Of a stretch of 64,000 bases of DNA, positions 51,876-60,228 are shown piece after piece (within the stretch, counting starts at the first letter, position 1; every line of letters starts with the position of its first letter). Position numbers and translations under genes: made by a program. The DNA is from Terribacillus saccharophilus. Lineage in GTDB: Bacteria > Bacillota > Bacilli > Bacillales > Amphibacillaceae. The notes under the pieces were generated by a model. It was not told the origin of the DNA, made no database searches, and worked only from the letters and a program-made list of their open reading frames with translations. The DNA is taken from the NCBI RefSeq assembly GCF_002272745.1, contig NZ_NPBD01000001.1, positions 186,001 to 250,000 on the forward strand, given 5' to 3'.

Positions 51876-52943
51876 ATGCAAACAAATCTAATGAATCAAT
51901 TTATCCATGAGGAAAAGGAAGTTCTCACATCTATCTTACAAGGGAAGGAAGATATTATTGGGGACAGTTTGCAAGCTTATACAAATAACGAAATCGAGAA
52001 CGTTTATGTGATAGGTTCCGGAACTTCCTATCATGCAGCATTAGTGGCGAAAGATACGATATCAAGATTGCTAAATAAACAGGTATTTGTTATGTATCCA
52101 ACACATTTCGAGCGGGAGCAGCTGCATTTAGGCGGAAAACAGCTTGTAATTGGTATCTCTCAAGGCGGCAGGAGCCTATCGACAATTCATGGAATTGAGA
52201 AAGCAAAGCAATGGGGTTTTCCTACTATCGGAATTTCCGAGTATGCAGAAAGTGATTTAGCAGGCACAGTTGACTATTTTATTCCTTTATCCATCGGTTC
52301 GGTTGAGAAAGCAGGAGCTAAGACAAAAGGATATGTTGGGACGATTCTTACTTTGATTCTTTTCGCCATGCAGGCTTCAGGGCAGCAAGATAAACAATTG
52401 TTAGATAGCCTGCAAACTACTTTCACCAGCCTTGATACTTTGGCTCATGCTTCGGAAGAATGGTATCAAAAGATTAAGGATGATTTCTATCATGCGAGGG
52501 ATATTGCTGTGATAGGATATGGCACAAATTATGCTACAGCTCTTGAAGGGGCATTGAAACTCCTGGAAACTGCAAGAGTTCCTGTAGTCGGTTATGAAAT
52601 GGAAGAGTACATGCACGGCGTTTATAACTGTATTAGCTCAGACAGCTTCATTATATTTTTGGCCTCAGAGCACAAAGATAAGGAAAGGCTGCTCAATATG
52701 AAAGAGTTCTTGGGAAATATAACTGATCATTGTTACGTGATAGGTAAAGTTGGTACCTTTGAAGCTTCTGATCAGGATTTAGCCTTTGCCTTCCAAGAGC
52801 AGGAAGACTTCTCTGCCTTCGAGTATATAGTGCCGCTTCAAATCTTATCATCGTTGTTATCTGCTGATAAAGGAATAGATGCAGCAATTCCGAAGTTCCC
52901 TAATTTCCATACAATGATGGGAAGTAAGGTGGCTAACGTCTAA
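51876..52943 (+). CDS. double-SIS-domain sugar-phosphate isomerase/deglycase
   Basis: 355 residues with two SIS domains (about 30-170 and 200-340). The first has YVIGSGTSYHAALVAKD and ISQGGRSLSTI, the second IAVIGYGTNYATALEGALKLLE and the catalytic-type EEYMHGVYN. The arrangement is that of the isomerase half of GlmS and of fructoselysine/glucoselysine-6-phosphate deglycases (FrlB, GfrE/GfrF) and AgaS. Located as the only enzyme of a mannose-type PTS operon, it should act on the phosphorylated sugar delivered by EIIC/EIID, probably an amino sugar or an Amadori product. Which one cannot be decided by sequence reading. Confidence 0.85.
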   Translation: MQTNLMNQFIHEEKEVLTSILQGKEDIIGDSLQAYTNNEIENVYVIGSGTSYHAALVAKDTISRLLNKQVFVMYPTHFEREQLHLGGKQLVIGISQGGRSLSTIHGIEKAKQWGFPTIGISEYAESDLAGTVDYFIPLSIGSVEKAGAKTKGYVGTILTLILFAMQASGQQDKQLLDSLQTTFTSLDTLAHASEEWYQKIKDDFYHARDIAVIGYGTNYATALEGALKLLETARVPVVGYEMEEYMHGVYNCISSDSFIIFLASEHKDKERLLNMKEFLGNITDHCYVIGKVGTFEASDQDLAFAFQEQEDFSAFEYIVPLQILSSLLSADKGIDAAIPKFPNFHTMMGSKVANV

Positions 52944-53024
52944 ATAATTTCTAACTATTAAGAAAATTATAGATATAATATAAAGGTAGAGTTTCAGTAG
53001 GTCGGATAGGGAGATGAATTCGAT

Positions 53025-55802
53025 ATGATAAAAGATAACATAATCCAACAAATCTTACATCTGTCTGCTAATCTGCCAGATCAACATAGAGACCAGATTG
53101 GAATTGATGCAAGTCAAATTGCAGCATTGATGCAGATAAGTAGAAGTGCTGCAAGCAGGTATTTAAACGAACTTAATCGTTCTGGCGATATGGTTAAGGT
53201 TAACACTAGGCCAGTTTATTTTCACATGAAGAGACACTTGGAAGATCACTACAAAAAGTCTGTCGCCCAAACAAGCTTTTCAAGTTACGAAGAGTTATTT
53301 CACTATTTGCGTAAGGAAGATACCAATAAAAAGGATTCTTACTCTGTATTTATCGGTGCAGAAGGAAGCTTGTCCACTCAAATAGAGCAATTAAAAGCAG
53401 CTATAAGTTATCCTCCAAGAGGACTTCCAATCATGATTGCTGGAGAAACAGGTGTAGGAAAAAGCAATTTGGCGCGATTAACGTATGAATACGCATTGGA
53501 AAGCAATCTCATTGCTCCTGAGAGTCCTTTCCTTACAATGAACTGTGCGGAATTCGCAGATAATCCAGAGTTAGTCACAGCTAATCTCTTTGGTTATGTT
53601 AGCGGAGCATTTACCGGCGCTGTGAAAGATACAAAAGGCATTATCGAGGCCGCAGATGGGGGCATTCTCTTCTTAGATGAGGTACATCGATTATCTGCGG
53701 AAGGACAGGAGAAGTTGTTCTTGTTCATGGACCAAGGTGTTTTTCACCCATTAGGGGATAATCAAAAGTGGAAGAGATCAGATGTAAGACTTCTATTTGC
53801 AACTACAGAAGGAATAGAAGAAACTTTTCTGCCTACTTTCATTAGAAGAATTCCGATTATCACATCGATTCCTCCATTAAGGGAACGATCTGACGATGAG
53901 AAGTTTCGCTTAATTCACCTTTTCTATGAAAAAGAGAGCAGGAATATTGGTGTTAAATTAAGTATCCAGCATGATGTCATCCGAGCACTGATGGCCTATC
54001 GTCCCAAAGGAAATGTAGGAGAGTTAAAGAATGTAATTACAACCTCTTGTGCGAAAGCTTATCAGGAATCTATTTTAGTAGTAGATGATGGGATCCATAT
54101 TCAACAACGTCATTTGCCTAAGGAAATTGTCGAGTATTATCTACTCAATAAACAAAAACATGTACTGGAACTGCCGGATGAATCTATATCCATACATCCG
54201 GCAGTAAAGATTGTAAATGATTTTCCCTTTTTGAACCAAGCAACAGGTAAATTGAATGGTATATACCAGTCGCTTATAGAACAATTTGCGAGTAACGCGG
54301 ATCTTGAGGATGATATCTCAGAGCTCACTATCCTTGTCAATCAGGAAATTGATCGAATCATGTACAGCAATCAAAAAGTAGTTGGGGAGGTAGAATTTCT
54401 TAGTCTAAAACAACTGATCACTACTTACATGGAGTATAGACCGGTTGAAAAATCGATTTTCTTTCCGGGAAGCTTTATTATCGGGCTAACACATTATCTG
54501 TTCGAAGCCTGTAGCTCAGCTCTTCCAGCTACAGAAGAGGGCACTACCAAACAGGTGCTGGATGGCGTCCGATTATTGCTGCCGGATGAAGTGACCTACG
54601 CGAATAGGATAGTCAACAAAATTAGGGATACCTTTGATGTATACGTTAACAAGCTGGATATTGCTGTTATTGCTTTATATCTATCTGGGTTAAAGAAAAA
54701 TAAGAGATCTGACAGAATCAGGTCGGTCATAGTTTCACATGGTTTTGCGACAGCCAGCAGTATAGCTCATGTAGCGAACAGCGTACTTGGCGAGAACATA
54801 TTCGAAGCTTTCGATATGCCATTAGATGTGTCTCCTTTTGATATCATTCATAAAATAGAGGATTATATGGAAGCTATTGATACGACTAACGGTGTCATTT
54901 TTCTTGTTGATATGGGCTCACTTACAGACTTGCAAAACCATTTGCAACCTCAGGGTACAGGTCCTATTGGTTTATTAAATAATATTACAACATCCATGGC
55001 AATTGAAGTTGGAGAATCCATTTTGCGTGAAGATAAGATAGAGCAAATTCTTAAGCGTGTTACAGCATCTATCAAACCTACCTACAAACTAATCAAGGAT
55101 GAGCAAAACAAGACCAATGCTATCATCACAACGTGTGGTACGGGTATGGGAACTGCAGTGAAAATTAAAGAACTCCTCATGAAAGGTATTGGCAACACGA
55201 GAAAAATCACAGTACTTCCCTATGATTTCTTGAGCTTAAAAAATAATGGGCTTAAGGAACATGTCTTTACTAGTTACAATGTTCTTGGTATTGTGGGTAC
55301 CTTAGATCCAAAGGTACCGAATATTCCCTTTGTAGCTATGGAAGACATAATCTCAGAGAAAGACACGAATAAACTGAATGAAATATTTCGTGGGATACTC
55401 CCTCCTGCAAAAATTGAAGAATTGAATGAAACAATGCTAAAGCTTTTCTCTCTGGAAAGTGTAATTAATCATCTCACAATTCTTAATCCTGACAAGCTCA
55501 TTGATAATCTTAGCGACATCCTCGGAAGAATTCAGCAAGAATTAAACATCACGTTCTCAAATCCTACTTTAATGAGTCTGTATATTCATATGAGTTGTCT
55601 CGTTGAACGGCTCGTCAAGAAAAGTCCTATTGAATATTACTCTGATATGGAGCAATTTGGTGAAGAACATAAAACGTTCGTGCATCTTATGAAGCGTATT
55701 TTCTATAGAATCGAAGAGAACTACGGTGTAGAAATTCCCTTATCGGAGATTGGATATATTTATGACATTATAAAAATCAGAAACGAATCCTTTGTTTATT
55801 GA
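53025..55802 (+). CDS. levR: LevR-type sigma-54 activator with PRDs
   Basis: 925-residue enhancer-binding protein. An N-terminal winged helix (about 1-65) precedes an AAA+ domain with Walker A GETGVGKS (140-147), the sigma-54 contact loop GAFTGA (194-199) and ILFLDEVH. Next are a PRD region (about 420-530), an EIIA-Man-like domain with His572 in VIVSHGFATAS, an EIIB-like domain with TTCGTGMG (Cys704), and a C-terminal PRD with His887 (FVHLMKRIF). In B. subtilis LevR, HPr phosphorylates the EIIA-type histidine (activation) and EIIB the last PRD (inhibition). It ends ten bases after the HPr frame opens and should act on the promoter at 49294. Confidence 0.93.
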   Translation: MIKDNIIQQILHLSANLPDQHRDQIGIDASQIAALMQISRSAASRYLNELNRSGDMVKVNTRPVYFHMKRHLEDHYKKSVAQTSFSSYEELFHYLRKEDTNKKDSYSVFIGAEGSLSTQIEQLKAAISYPPRGLPIMIAGETGVGKSNLARLTYEYALESNLIAPESPFLTMNCAEFADNPELVTANLFGYVSGAFTGAVKDTKGIIEAADGGILFLDEVHRLSAEGQEKLFLFMDQGVFHPLGDNQKWKRSDVRLLFATTEGIEETFLPTFIRRIPIITSIPPLRERSDDEKFRLIHLFYEKESRNIGVKLSIQHDVIRALMAYRPKGNVGELKNVITTSCAKAYQESILVVDDGIHIQQRHLPKEIVEYYLLNKQKHVLELPDESISIHPAVKIVNDFPFLNQATGKLNGIYQSLIEQFASNADLEDDISELTILVNQEIDRIMYSNQKVVGEVEFLSLKQLITTYMEYRPVEKSIFFPGSFIIGLTHYLFEACSSALPATEEGTTKQVLDGVRLLLPDEVTYANRIVNKIRDTFDVYVNKLDIAVIALYLSGLKKNKRSDRIRSVIVSHGFATASSIAHVANSVLGENIFEAFDMPLDVSPFDIIHKIEDYMEAIDTTNGVIFLVDMGSLTDLQNHLQPQGTGPIGLLNNITTSMAIEVGESILREDKIEQILKRVTASIKPTYKLIKDEQNKTNAIITTCGTGMGTAVKIKELLMKGIGNTRKITVLPYDFLSLKNNGLKEHVFTSYNVLGIVGTLDPKVPNIPFVAMEDIISEKDTNKLNEIFRGILPPAKIEELNETMLKLFSLESVINHLTILNPDKLIDNLSDILGRIQQELNITFSNPTLMSLYIHMSCLVERLVKKSPIEYYSDMEQFGEEHKTFVHLMKRIFYRIEENYGVEIPLSEIGYIYDIIKIRNESFVY

Positions 55803-55821
55803 TAGAAGAGAGGGAGATAGT

Positions 55822-56106
55822 ATGTTCTTAGAGAAATTTAGAATTACAGATATAATGGGTATTCATGCCCGGCCTGCAACAAAGCTAGTTCAAACAGCAA
55901 ATAAATTTAAATCTAATATTTATCTTGGTTTTGAGGAGACACAAGTCAATATGAAATCTATAACTGGTATCATGACTCTTGGAATAGCGAATGGGATGAT
56001 TGTTGAAGTTATGGCAGAAGGGGAGGATGAGAGGGAAGCGCTGCAGACTTTATGTGAGTTATTTGAAAAAGAATGTATAGGAGTAGCAGCGGAAGCTATA
56101 AGTTAA
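55822..56106 (+). CDS. HPr-family phosphocarrier
   Basis: 94 residues from ATG 55822, with AGAGAGGGAG upstream. The active-site motif MGIHARPATKL places the catalytic histidine exactly at position 15, and NMKSITGIM places the regulatory serine at 46, both as in Firmicutes HPr. The protein is slightly longer than HPr (88) at the C-terminus. Unlike the housekeeping gene it is not followed by ptsI; instead it follows levR and faces rpoN. It may be a dedicated carrier for this PTS and for phosphorylation of the activator, while Ser46 would allow HPr kinase control. Confidence 0.88.
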   Translation: MFLEKFRITDIMGIHARPATKLVQTANKFKSNIYLGFEETQVNMKSITGIMTLGIANGMIVEVMAEGEDEREALQTLCELFEKECIGVAAEAIS

Positions 56107-56112
56107 ATCTAA

Positions 56113-56158
56113 TGAAAGCATCAAGAGTCATCTCTTTGATGCTTTCATTTTTTTTTTC
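56113..56158 (+). terminator. bidirectional terminator between the HPr gene and rpoN
   Basis: TGAAAGCATCAA and TTGATGCTTTCA arms with an extended GAG/CTC pairing, then a run of ten T. Confidence 0.88.
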
Positions 56159-57437
56159 GATTTCTTGAATCCTCAAACCCTAATTCCATTCGATATTTCG
56201 CGACTGTTCTCCTGGATATGGCAATGGAATGCTTCTGGAGTAGGGTTGCAATTTTCTGATCTGATAAAGGTGAGGATTTCCTCTCTTTATCGATAATTTC
56301 TTTAATCTCTTTCTTAATCTTATAGACGGAATGATATGCATCTGTGCTTGTGCCAGAGACCCCTCTGGAGAAGAGTTGTTTGAATGTAAAGACTCCAAGT
56401 GGGGTCTGTATGTACTTATTGCTAGTTGCTCTGCTGACGGTTGATTCATGGACGTTCGCGGCAATTGCAATATTTTTCAGTGTCATGGACTTTAAGCTGA
56501 TTGTACCTTCTTTAAGGAAATCTGGCTGGAACGCAAGTATCTCCTTCGTTATGTTGTAGAGAGTTTGTTGCCTTTGCTCCAGTCCTCTAATCAACTGATT
56601 GGCTTTATACATACTGTCCTTGGCGTATCGTTTTACTTCATTTGAAGAGTCGGTATGAAGCATGGCAGAGAAGGAAGAATCAAGTTGTACCGCTCGCAAG
56701 TGTGTTTGATTCACAATAATGCTGATTCCGCTGTCTGTTTGTTTAAGAATTACATCTGCTGCAATATATGGAGTAGGTTTCGTTTTGAAATTCATCGCTG
56801 GATAGGGATGTAGTGATTTGATTTGCAATTCTGTTTCGTAGATATCTGATGATTCCACACCCAGAATGGTTGAAAGTAATTCGTATTCTCTTTCTGCTAG
56901 TAGCCCTAGATGTTCGTCGACAATCTTATAAGCAAGGGAATTAGGACTCTTAATTTGTAGAAGCAAGCATTCGCGTAAGCTTCTAGCACCAACTCCAGGA
57001 GGATCTAAGCTTTGTAGTATAGTGATTGCTTCATTTAATTGGTTGTCATCGATACAAAGTGCTGTCATCGCATGAATACTATCCAGAACAAGATAACCCT
57101 TATCATCTATATTTCCTACTAGATAATGTAAAGCAGCTCTTAAATCAGGTGTAATAGATAATAGGGAAATTTGGTGGTCCAGGTGCTCTGTCAAAGATTC
57201 TTCTGATACCATCCAGTCGTATGTAGTAGATGCAGCAGAAACATTAGACCAGCCAGGTTCCCGCTCCTTGGAAGGAGCTACCTCTAATTGAAGGGCAGGA
57301 TTGGTTTGAATCTGGTCCAATATGTATTCGTTAAGCTCAGCAGATGAAAACTGTAATATAGAAATGGATTGCCGAAGAGAAGGAGTTAGACTCAGGGTTT
57401 GTTGCTGCTTTTGACTGAGATTTACATGCAAATGCAT
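56145..57437 (-). CDS. rpoN: RNA polymerase sigma-54 factor
   Basis: 430-residue sigma-54 (SigL/RpoN). Region I begins LSQKQQQTLSLTPSLRQSISILQ and is Gln/Leu-rich; the core-binding domain follows (about 70-250), then the helix-turn-helix around IAIAANVHESTVSRATSNKYIQTPLGVF and the RpoN box SRRTVAKYRMELGF that reads the -24 element. The start is ATG 57437 after AGGGGTGG; the GTG at 57446 overlaps that site. It converges with the activator/HPr transcript. No other sigma-54 promoter was seen in the window, so the PTS operon is an obvious local target. Confidence 0.95.
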   Translation of the reverse strand: MHLHVNLSQKQQQTLSLTPSLRQSISILQFSSAELNEYILDQIQTNPALQLEVAPSKEREPGWSNVSAASTTYDWMVSEESLTEHLDHQISLLSITPDLRAALHYLVGNIDDKGYLVLDSIHAMTALCIDDNQLNEAITILQSLDPPGVGARSLRECLLLQIKSPNSLAYKIVDEHLGLLAEREYELLSTILGVESSDIYETELQIKSLHPYPAMNFKTKPTPYIAADVILKQTDSGISIIVNQTHLRAVQLDSSFSAMLHTDSSNEVKRYAKDSMYKANQLIRGLEQRQQTLYNITKEILAFQPDFLKEGTISLKSMTLKNIAIAANVHESTVSRATSNKYIQTPLGVFTFKQLFSRGVSGTSTDAYHSVYKIKKEIKEIIDKERKSSPLSDQKIATLLQKHSIAISRRTVAKYRMELGFEDSRNRKKK

Positions 57438-57658
57438 TAAAACCACCCCTAATTGATTGATAATTCTAATTTTACACAGGTGAACTTAAGAAGGCTATAT
57501 ATAGCTGAACAAAAAACTATGTGCGTAAAAGGACTTTTATCTTTTAGATATTACTATTGGTGGAACTTGTTTTCGTAAAGGTCGACTTTGTATATATAAC
57601 TTTCTTTTTAATGGAATTAAATCAATCAAATTAGTTGAAAAGACTTTTCCTAAAAGCG

Positions 57659-57687
57659 TTGACAAGGCTCTAGATCTTTAATAAAAT
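57659..57687 (+). promoter_or_regulatory. sigma-A promoter of the tRNA-Val gene
   Basis: A perfect TTGACA (57659-57664), 17 bases and TAAAAT (57682-57687), 25 bases before the mature 5' end. Confidence 0.8.
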
Positions 57688-57712
57688 AATACAAGACGTT
57701 ACATTACATATC

Positions 57713-57785
57713 GATTCCGTAGCTCAGTTGGGAGAGCATTACCTTGACAGGGTAGGGGTCGCTGGTTCGAGTCCAGTCGGAATCA
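57713..57785 (+). tRNA. tRNA-Val (GAC)
   Basis: The acceptor arms GATTCCG and CGGAATC pair, the D loop is AGCTCAGTTGGGAGAGC, the anticodon loop is TTGACAG with anticodon GAC, and the T arm is GGTTCGAGTCC. No CCA is encoded. It is a likely phage attachment site, because an integrase remnant follows within 100 bases. Confidence 0.95.
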
Positions 57786-57792
57786 CTAACTA

Positions 57793-57827
57793 AAACCTTA
57801 GAGCCGCAATGGTTCTAGGGTTTTTCT
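57793..57827 (+). terminator. terminator of the tRNA gene
   Basis: AAACCTTAGAGCC and GGTTCTAGGGTTT pair with G-T wobbles around GCAAT, followed by TTTTT. Confidence 0.8.
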
Positions 57828-57875
57828 ATGTTCCTTTAGAAATAAGAACACTAATATGACCGTTTGTCGACCAAT

Positions 57876-58265
57876 TTAAGAAGGTTTGTATTTTTGTAAC
57901 TGATTTATAGTTTGCTCCCGTCTCTTTGCAGTGAATTTTGAGCTTGTGTGTCGAGCTTGTTTAGAAATAGATAAAAGGTTTACGTCGTCTTCTTCCATAA
58001 GAAGGGCAACCATTGTATGCCGGAAATCGTGGTGTAACCTATTTTTCTTTACATTGTGCTTTGCTCGAATTTTCCTCCACTTCTTAGAAGGGCTGTCGGG
58101 ATAGAGGTGATTACCAAACCTATCATGATAAAGGTATTCTTTATCCCCGCATTGCCAGGGGTCTCCAGCCAGTATTTTCTCTTTCAACCAATGGCGTCTG
58201 TATTCTTTCAGCATATCAGTTACAAACTTTGGAATTGTGATTGTTGCTGCTGAGGCTTCGGAATA
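57876..58265 (-). pseudogene. tyrosine recombinase (phage integrase) C-terminal fragment
   Basis: The readable part runs from about 58265 (SEASAATITIPKFVTDM) to a stop at 57876. It contains the catalytic HHDFRHT box (His-x-x-Arg) and the following ARHTSS motif (Arg/His), but the segment that should carry the nucleophilic tyrosine (normally a few residues after SSKFTA) is missing: KFTA is followed directly by KRREQT. The N-terminal core-binding domain and first catalytic Arg are absent. It therefore cannot be active. It is the tRNA-proximal end of the prophage remnant. Confidence 0.8.
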
Positions 58266-58303
58266 ACAATCCTGCGTTCATGATCTTGCACAACCTCATT
58301 CAT
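58220..58303 (-). CDS. possible 27-residue ORF over the integrase junction
   Basis: ATG at 58303 follows GGAGGTG by seven to eight bases. The product (MNEVVQDHERRIVIPKPQQQ and a short tail) ends in a frame that overlaps the integrase fragment. It is probably the 5' end of another phage gene that was fused to the integrase remnant by a deletion. Small size makes it uncertain. Confidence 0.3.
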   Translation of the reverse strand: MNEVVQDHERRIVIPKPQQQQSQFQSL

Positions 58304-58397
58304 GGTTTAGTTCACCTCCGATGGTTCCGGCATTTTCTTCTCCCCCATTTAATCTCTTTTTCAACTTTTTTCACCTCTCGAAAAGAACTTCGAGGAA

Positions 58398-58562
58398 ATG
58401 AGAACGGAATGCTTAAAAGAAAATACAGTGCTGGCTGAAGGAAGAGAGCAGCGTGCAATTATTAGTCAGGTAATCCAGTATTCATTCGATGATCGGAAGC
58501 ATAAGCGTGAGAACACAACAAAGTTGAAGCAACTAACTTGGACAACCTTATCCAGTATCTAG
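58398..58562 (+). CDS. possible 54-residue phage remnant protein
   Basis: ATG at 58398 to TAG at 58560. The product (MRTECLKENTVLAEGREQRA, then a Lys/Arg-rich tail with DDRKHKREN) is hydrophilic and helical. CGAGGAA is very close to the start. The frame stays open some codons upstream without a start, so it may be the end of a larger lost gene. A GACAACC/GGTTGTC terminator follows at 58541-58583. Confidence 0.35.
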   Translation: MRTECLKENTVLAEGREQRAIISQVIQYSFDDRKHKRENTTKLKQLTWTTLSSI

Positions 58563-58583
58563 GGACTGGCGGGGTTGTCTTTT
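58541..58583 (+). terminator. terminator in the prophage remnant
   Basis: GACAACC and GGTTGTC arms separated by a long loop and followed by TTTTT. Confidence 0.5.
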
Positions 58584-58682
58584 TAATTATCCAATGGATC
58601 TTGGGACATTTCTAAAAAAGAAGGAGAACCATGTAGTGCAGCTAGAAATTAATAAGAATAACTACAGGAGAGGTGATGAAAT

Positions 58683-58958
58683 ATGGAAGAGGTAATGACC
58701 TTTGCTTCAATCATTAGCCCTGTTGTAATTGCTTTAGTACAGCTAGTAAAAAAGACAGTCACAGTGAACAAGAGATATCTGCCATTGATTAGCTTATTAA
58801 CAGGTCTGCTTGTGGGTTTCCTAGCATGGCCATTTACTGAATTAGATGTAGTTTTACGCTTATGGGCAGGGGGATTCGCTGGCCTGGCAGCATCAGGTTT
58901 GTATTCGTTAGGTAAGAGAACTATTTCACATAACAATAATAATGATAAGGCTGCCTAG
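58683..58958 (+). CDS. phage holin
   Basis: 91 residues. Two hydrophobic segments (about 5-22 and 32-52, with a third weak one at 60-78) and a polar C-terminal tail (KRTISHNNNNDKAA) match small phage holins of the A118/LL-H-like group. GGAGAGGTGATGAAAT precedes the ATG. It stands directly before the decayed endolysin gene, the standard lysis cassette order. This gene is apparently intact, while its partner is not. Confidence 0.75.
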   Translation: MEEVMTFASIISPVVIALVQLVKKTVTVNKRYLPLISLLTGLLVGFLAWPFTELDVVLRLWAGGFAGLAASGLYSLGKRTISHNNNNDKAA

Positions 58959-58973
58959 TGGCGGCCTTTTTTA
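58945..58973 (+). terminator. hairpin at the holin stop
   Basis: AAGGCTGCC/GGCGGCCTT with one mismatch and six T, overlapping the holin stop codon. Confidence 0.6.
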
Positions 58974-58989
58974 ATGGGGAGGATATAAG

Positions 58990-59664
58990 ATGGCTATTAA
59001 AGATAGATAAGTACACTCACTATTGAGCAGAAATACATTACAAACAAAGTTGCGCATCCGAGGAAGAAACTAACAGGTGGTAAACTAAGCTTCGTAGTGT
59101 CACATGAAACAGCAAACAATAGTGCTGATGCTGATCCATTACCGTTATTTTCAAGGGACAAAAATAGCTGCTTCCGCTCATACGTTTATTGATGATAACA
59201 CTATATTGGAAATCATCCCATTGGACGAAGTTGCTTATCATGTTCAATACAAAAACCGATTGATAATCGTATGTTCGGAGATGATGCCAATGATGATGCT
59301 ATCGGTATTGAACTATGGCCGGACAGGTAATTTCGCTAAAGCATATGACCGTTTCGTCTGGTATCATGCTTATCTGTGTAAGAAGTTTGGTATTGATCCG
59401 GGCAAACGTATTGTGTCTCATGAAACTCTAGATCCAGAGCGACGAAGCGATTCGGAAAGCTGGTTGAACCCAAACGGTGTTACGTGGTCTGACTTCATTT
59501 CTGACGTTAAATCTTATGTCAATGGATGGGAAGGCGATGCTAAGGTTAAGATCAAGCAACCGGCCAAGACAGCTTCAGCTGTTGCTTCAAATCTAGAGAA
59601 AGTGCTTCGTAAAGGCAGCTCAGGAGAAGCTATAGAGGTATCTTTGGAAGCGGCACAGAAGTAG
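58990..59664 (+). pseudogene. N-acetylmuramoyl-L-alanine amidase (endolysin), frameshifted
   Basis: Family 2 amidase pieces are readable in changing frames: MAIKDR, then TLTIEQKYITNKVAHPRKK and LSFVVSHETANNS (a zinc-ligand histidine), then HYRYFQGTKIAASAHTF (further histidine) and DEVAYHVQYKN, then DNRMFGDDANDDAIGIEL, then GRTGNFAKAYDRFVWYHAYL, ending with KRIVSHETLDPERRSDSESW. At least four frameshifts separate these. The C-terminal tail resembles the start of a peptidoglycan-binding repeat (LRKGSSGEA) but is cut. The ribosome binding site GGGGAGGATATAAG is still present at 58976. Confidence 0.85.
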
Positions 59665-59677
59665 CGGTAAGCTCAAA

Positions 59678-60225
59678 GGTTTAACTGTAGATTGGTTTTG
59701 TAGGGCCTGTGAAGTAATTGATGAAAATGGCGAGTCAATTTATCAAAATTATGACGTAATTGTGCATGATGTTGAAGGTGATAAGTTTATTGCAACTTTC
59801 ATAGATACTGAATCTGGAGATATGGTAGAAGTTGATACTACTCAAATGACGGCATCAGCCCTACCAATCATTATTGTGGCAGCTGTAGCAAGGTATGGTA
59901 TCAGCTATGCAATTAAAAAGTACGGTAAGAAAGCTGCACAAAATGCTGTGAAATCTAAAAGTTATGGTAAAGTACTTACATCTGTTAGTAGATTAGATGC
60001 TAATAAAAGAAAACATATCCTTGCAGGTAAACATAATTGGAGTAAGGTAACAGGTAACAATTGGAGTGATGTCTCTAAAGTAATGTCTCGCATATGCGTC
60101 ATGGTAAAGAGAGTGCGTATAAAAAAGTCCGTAAAAAGATTATGAAAATGAGTGGGAAAACTGTTACAGTTACTTTTACAAGGAAGATTGGAAAAGTATA
60201 CATTAGTAATGGGTGGGTAAGCTAA
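59678..60225 (+). pseudogene. polymorphic toxin C-terminal fragment (type 35-like), truncated and frameshifted
   Basis: From 59678 the frame encodes LTVDWFCRACEVIDENG, YDVIVHDVEGDKFIATF and a hydrophobic helix (LPIIIVAAVARYGISYAIKK), resembling SAR2788-type toxin carriers, then the toxin domain ANKRKHILAGKHNWSKV, NNWSDVSKVMSR. A frameshift near 60092-60098 moves the rest (MRHGKESAYKKV, TVTVTFTRKIGKVYISNGWV) to another frame, ending at 60225. The HILxxKHNW...VTF...GKVYISxxW pattern is that of polymorphic toxin type 35, a presumed RNase of the BECR fold. The N-terminal secretion part is missing, and no start codon has a ribosome binding site. Confidence 0.7.
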
Positions 60226-60228
60226 CAT

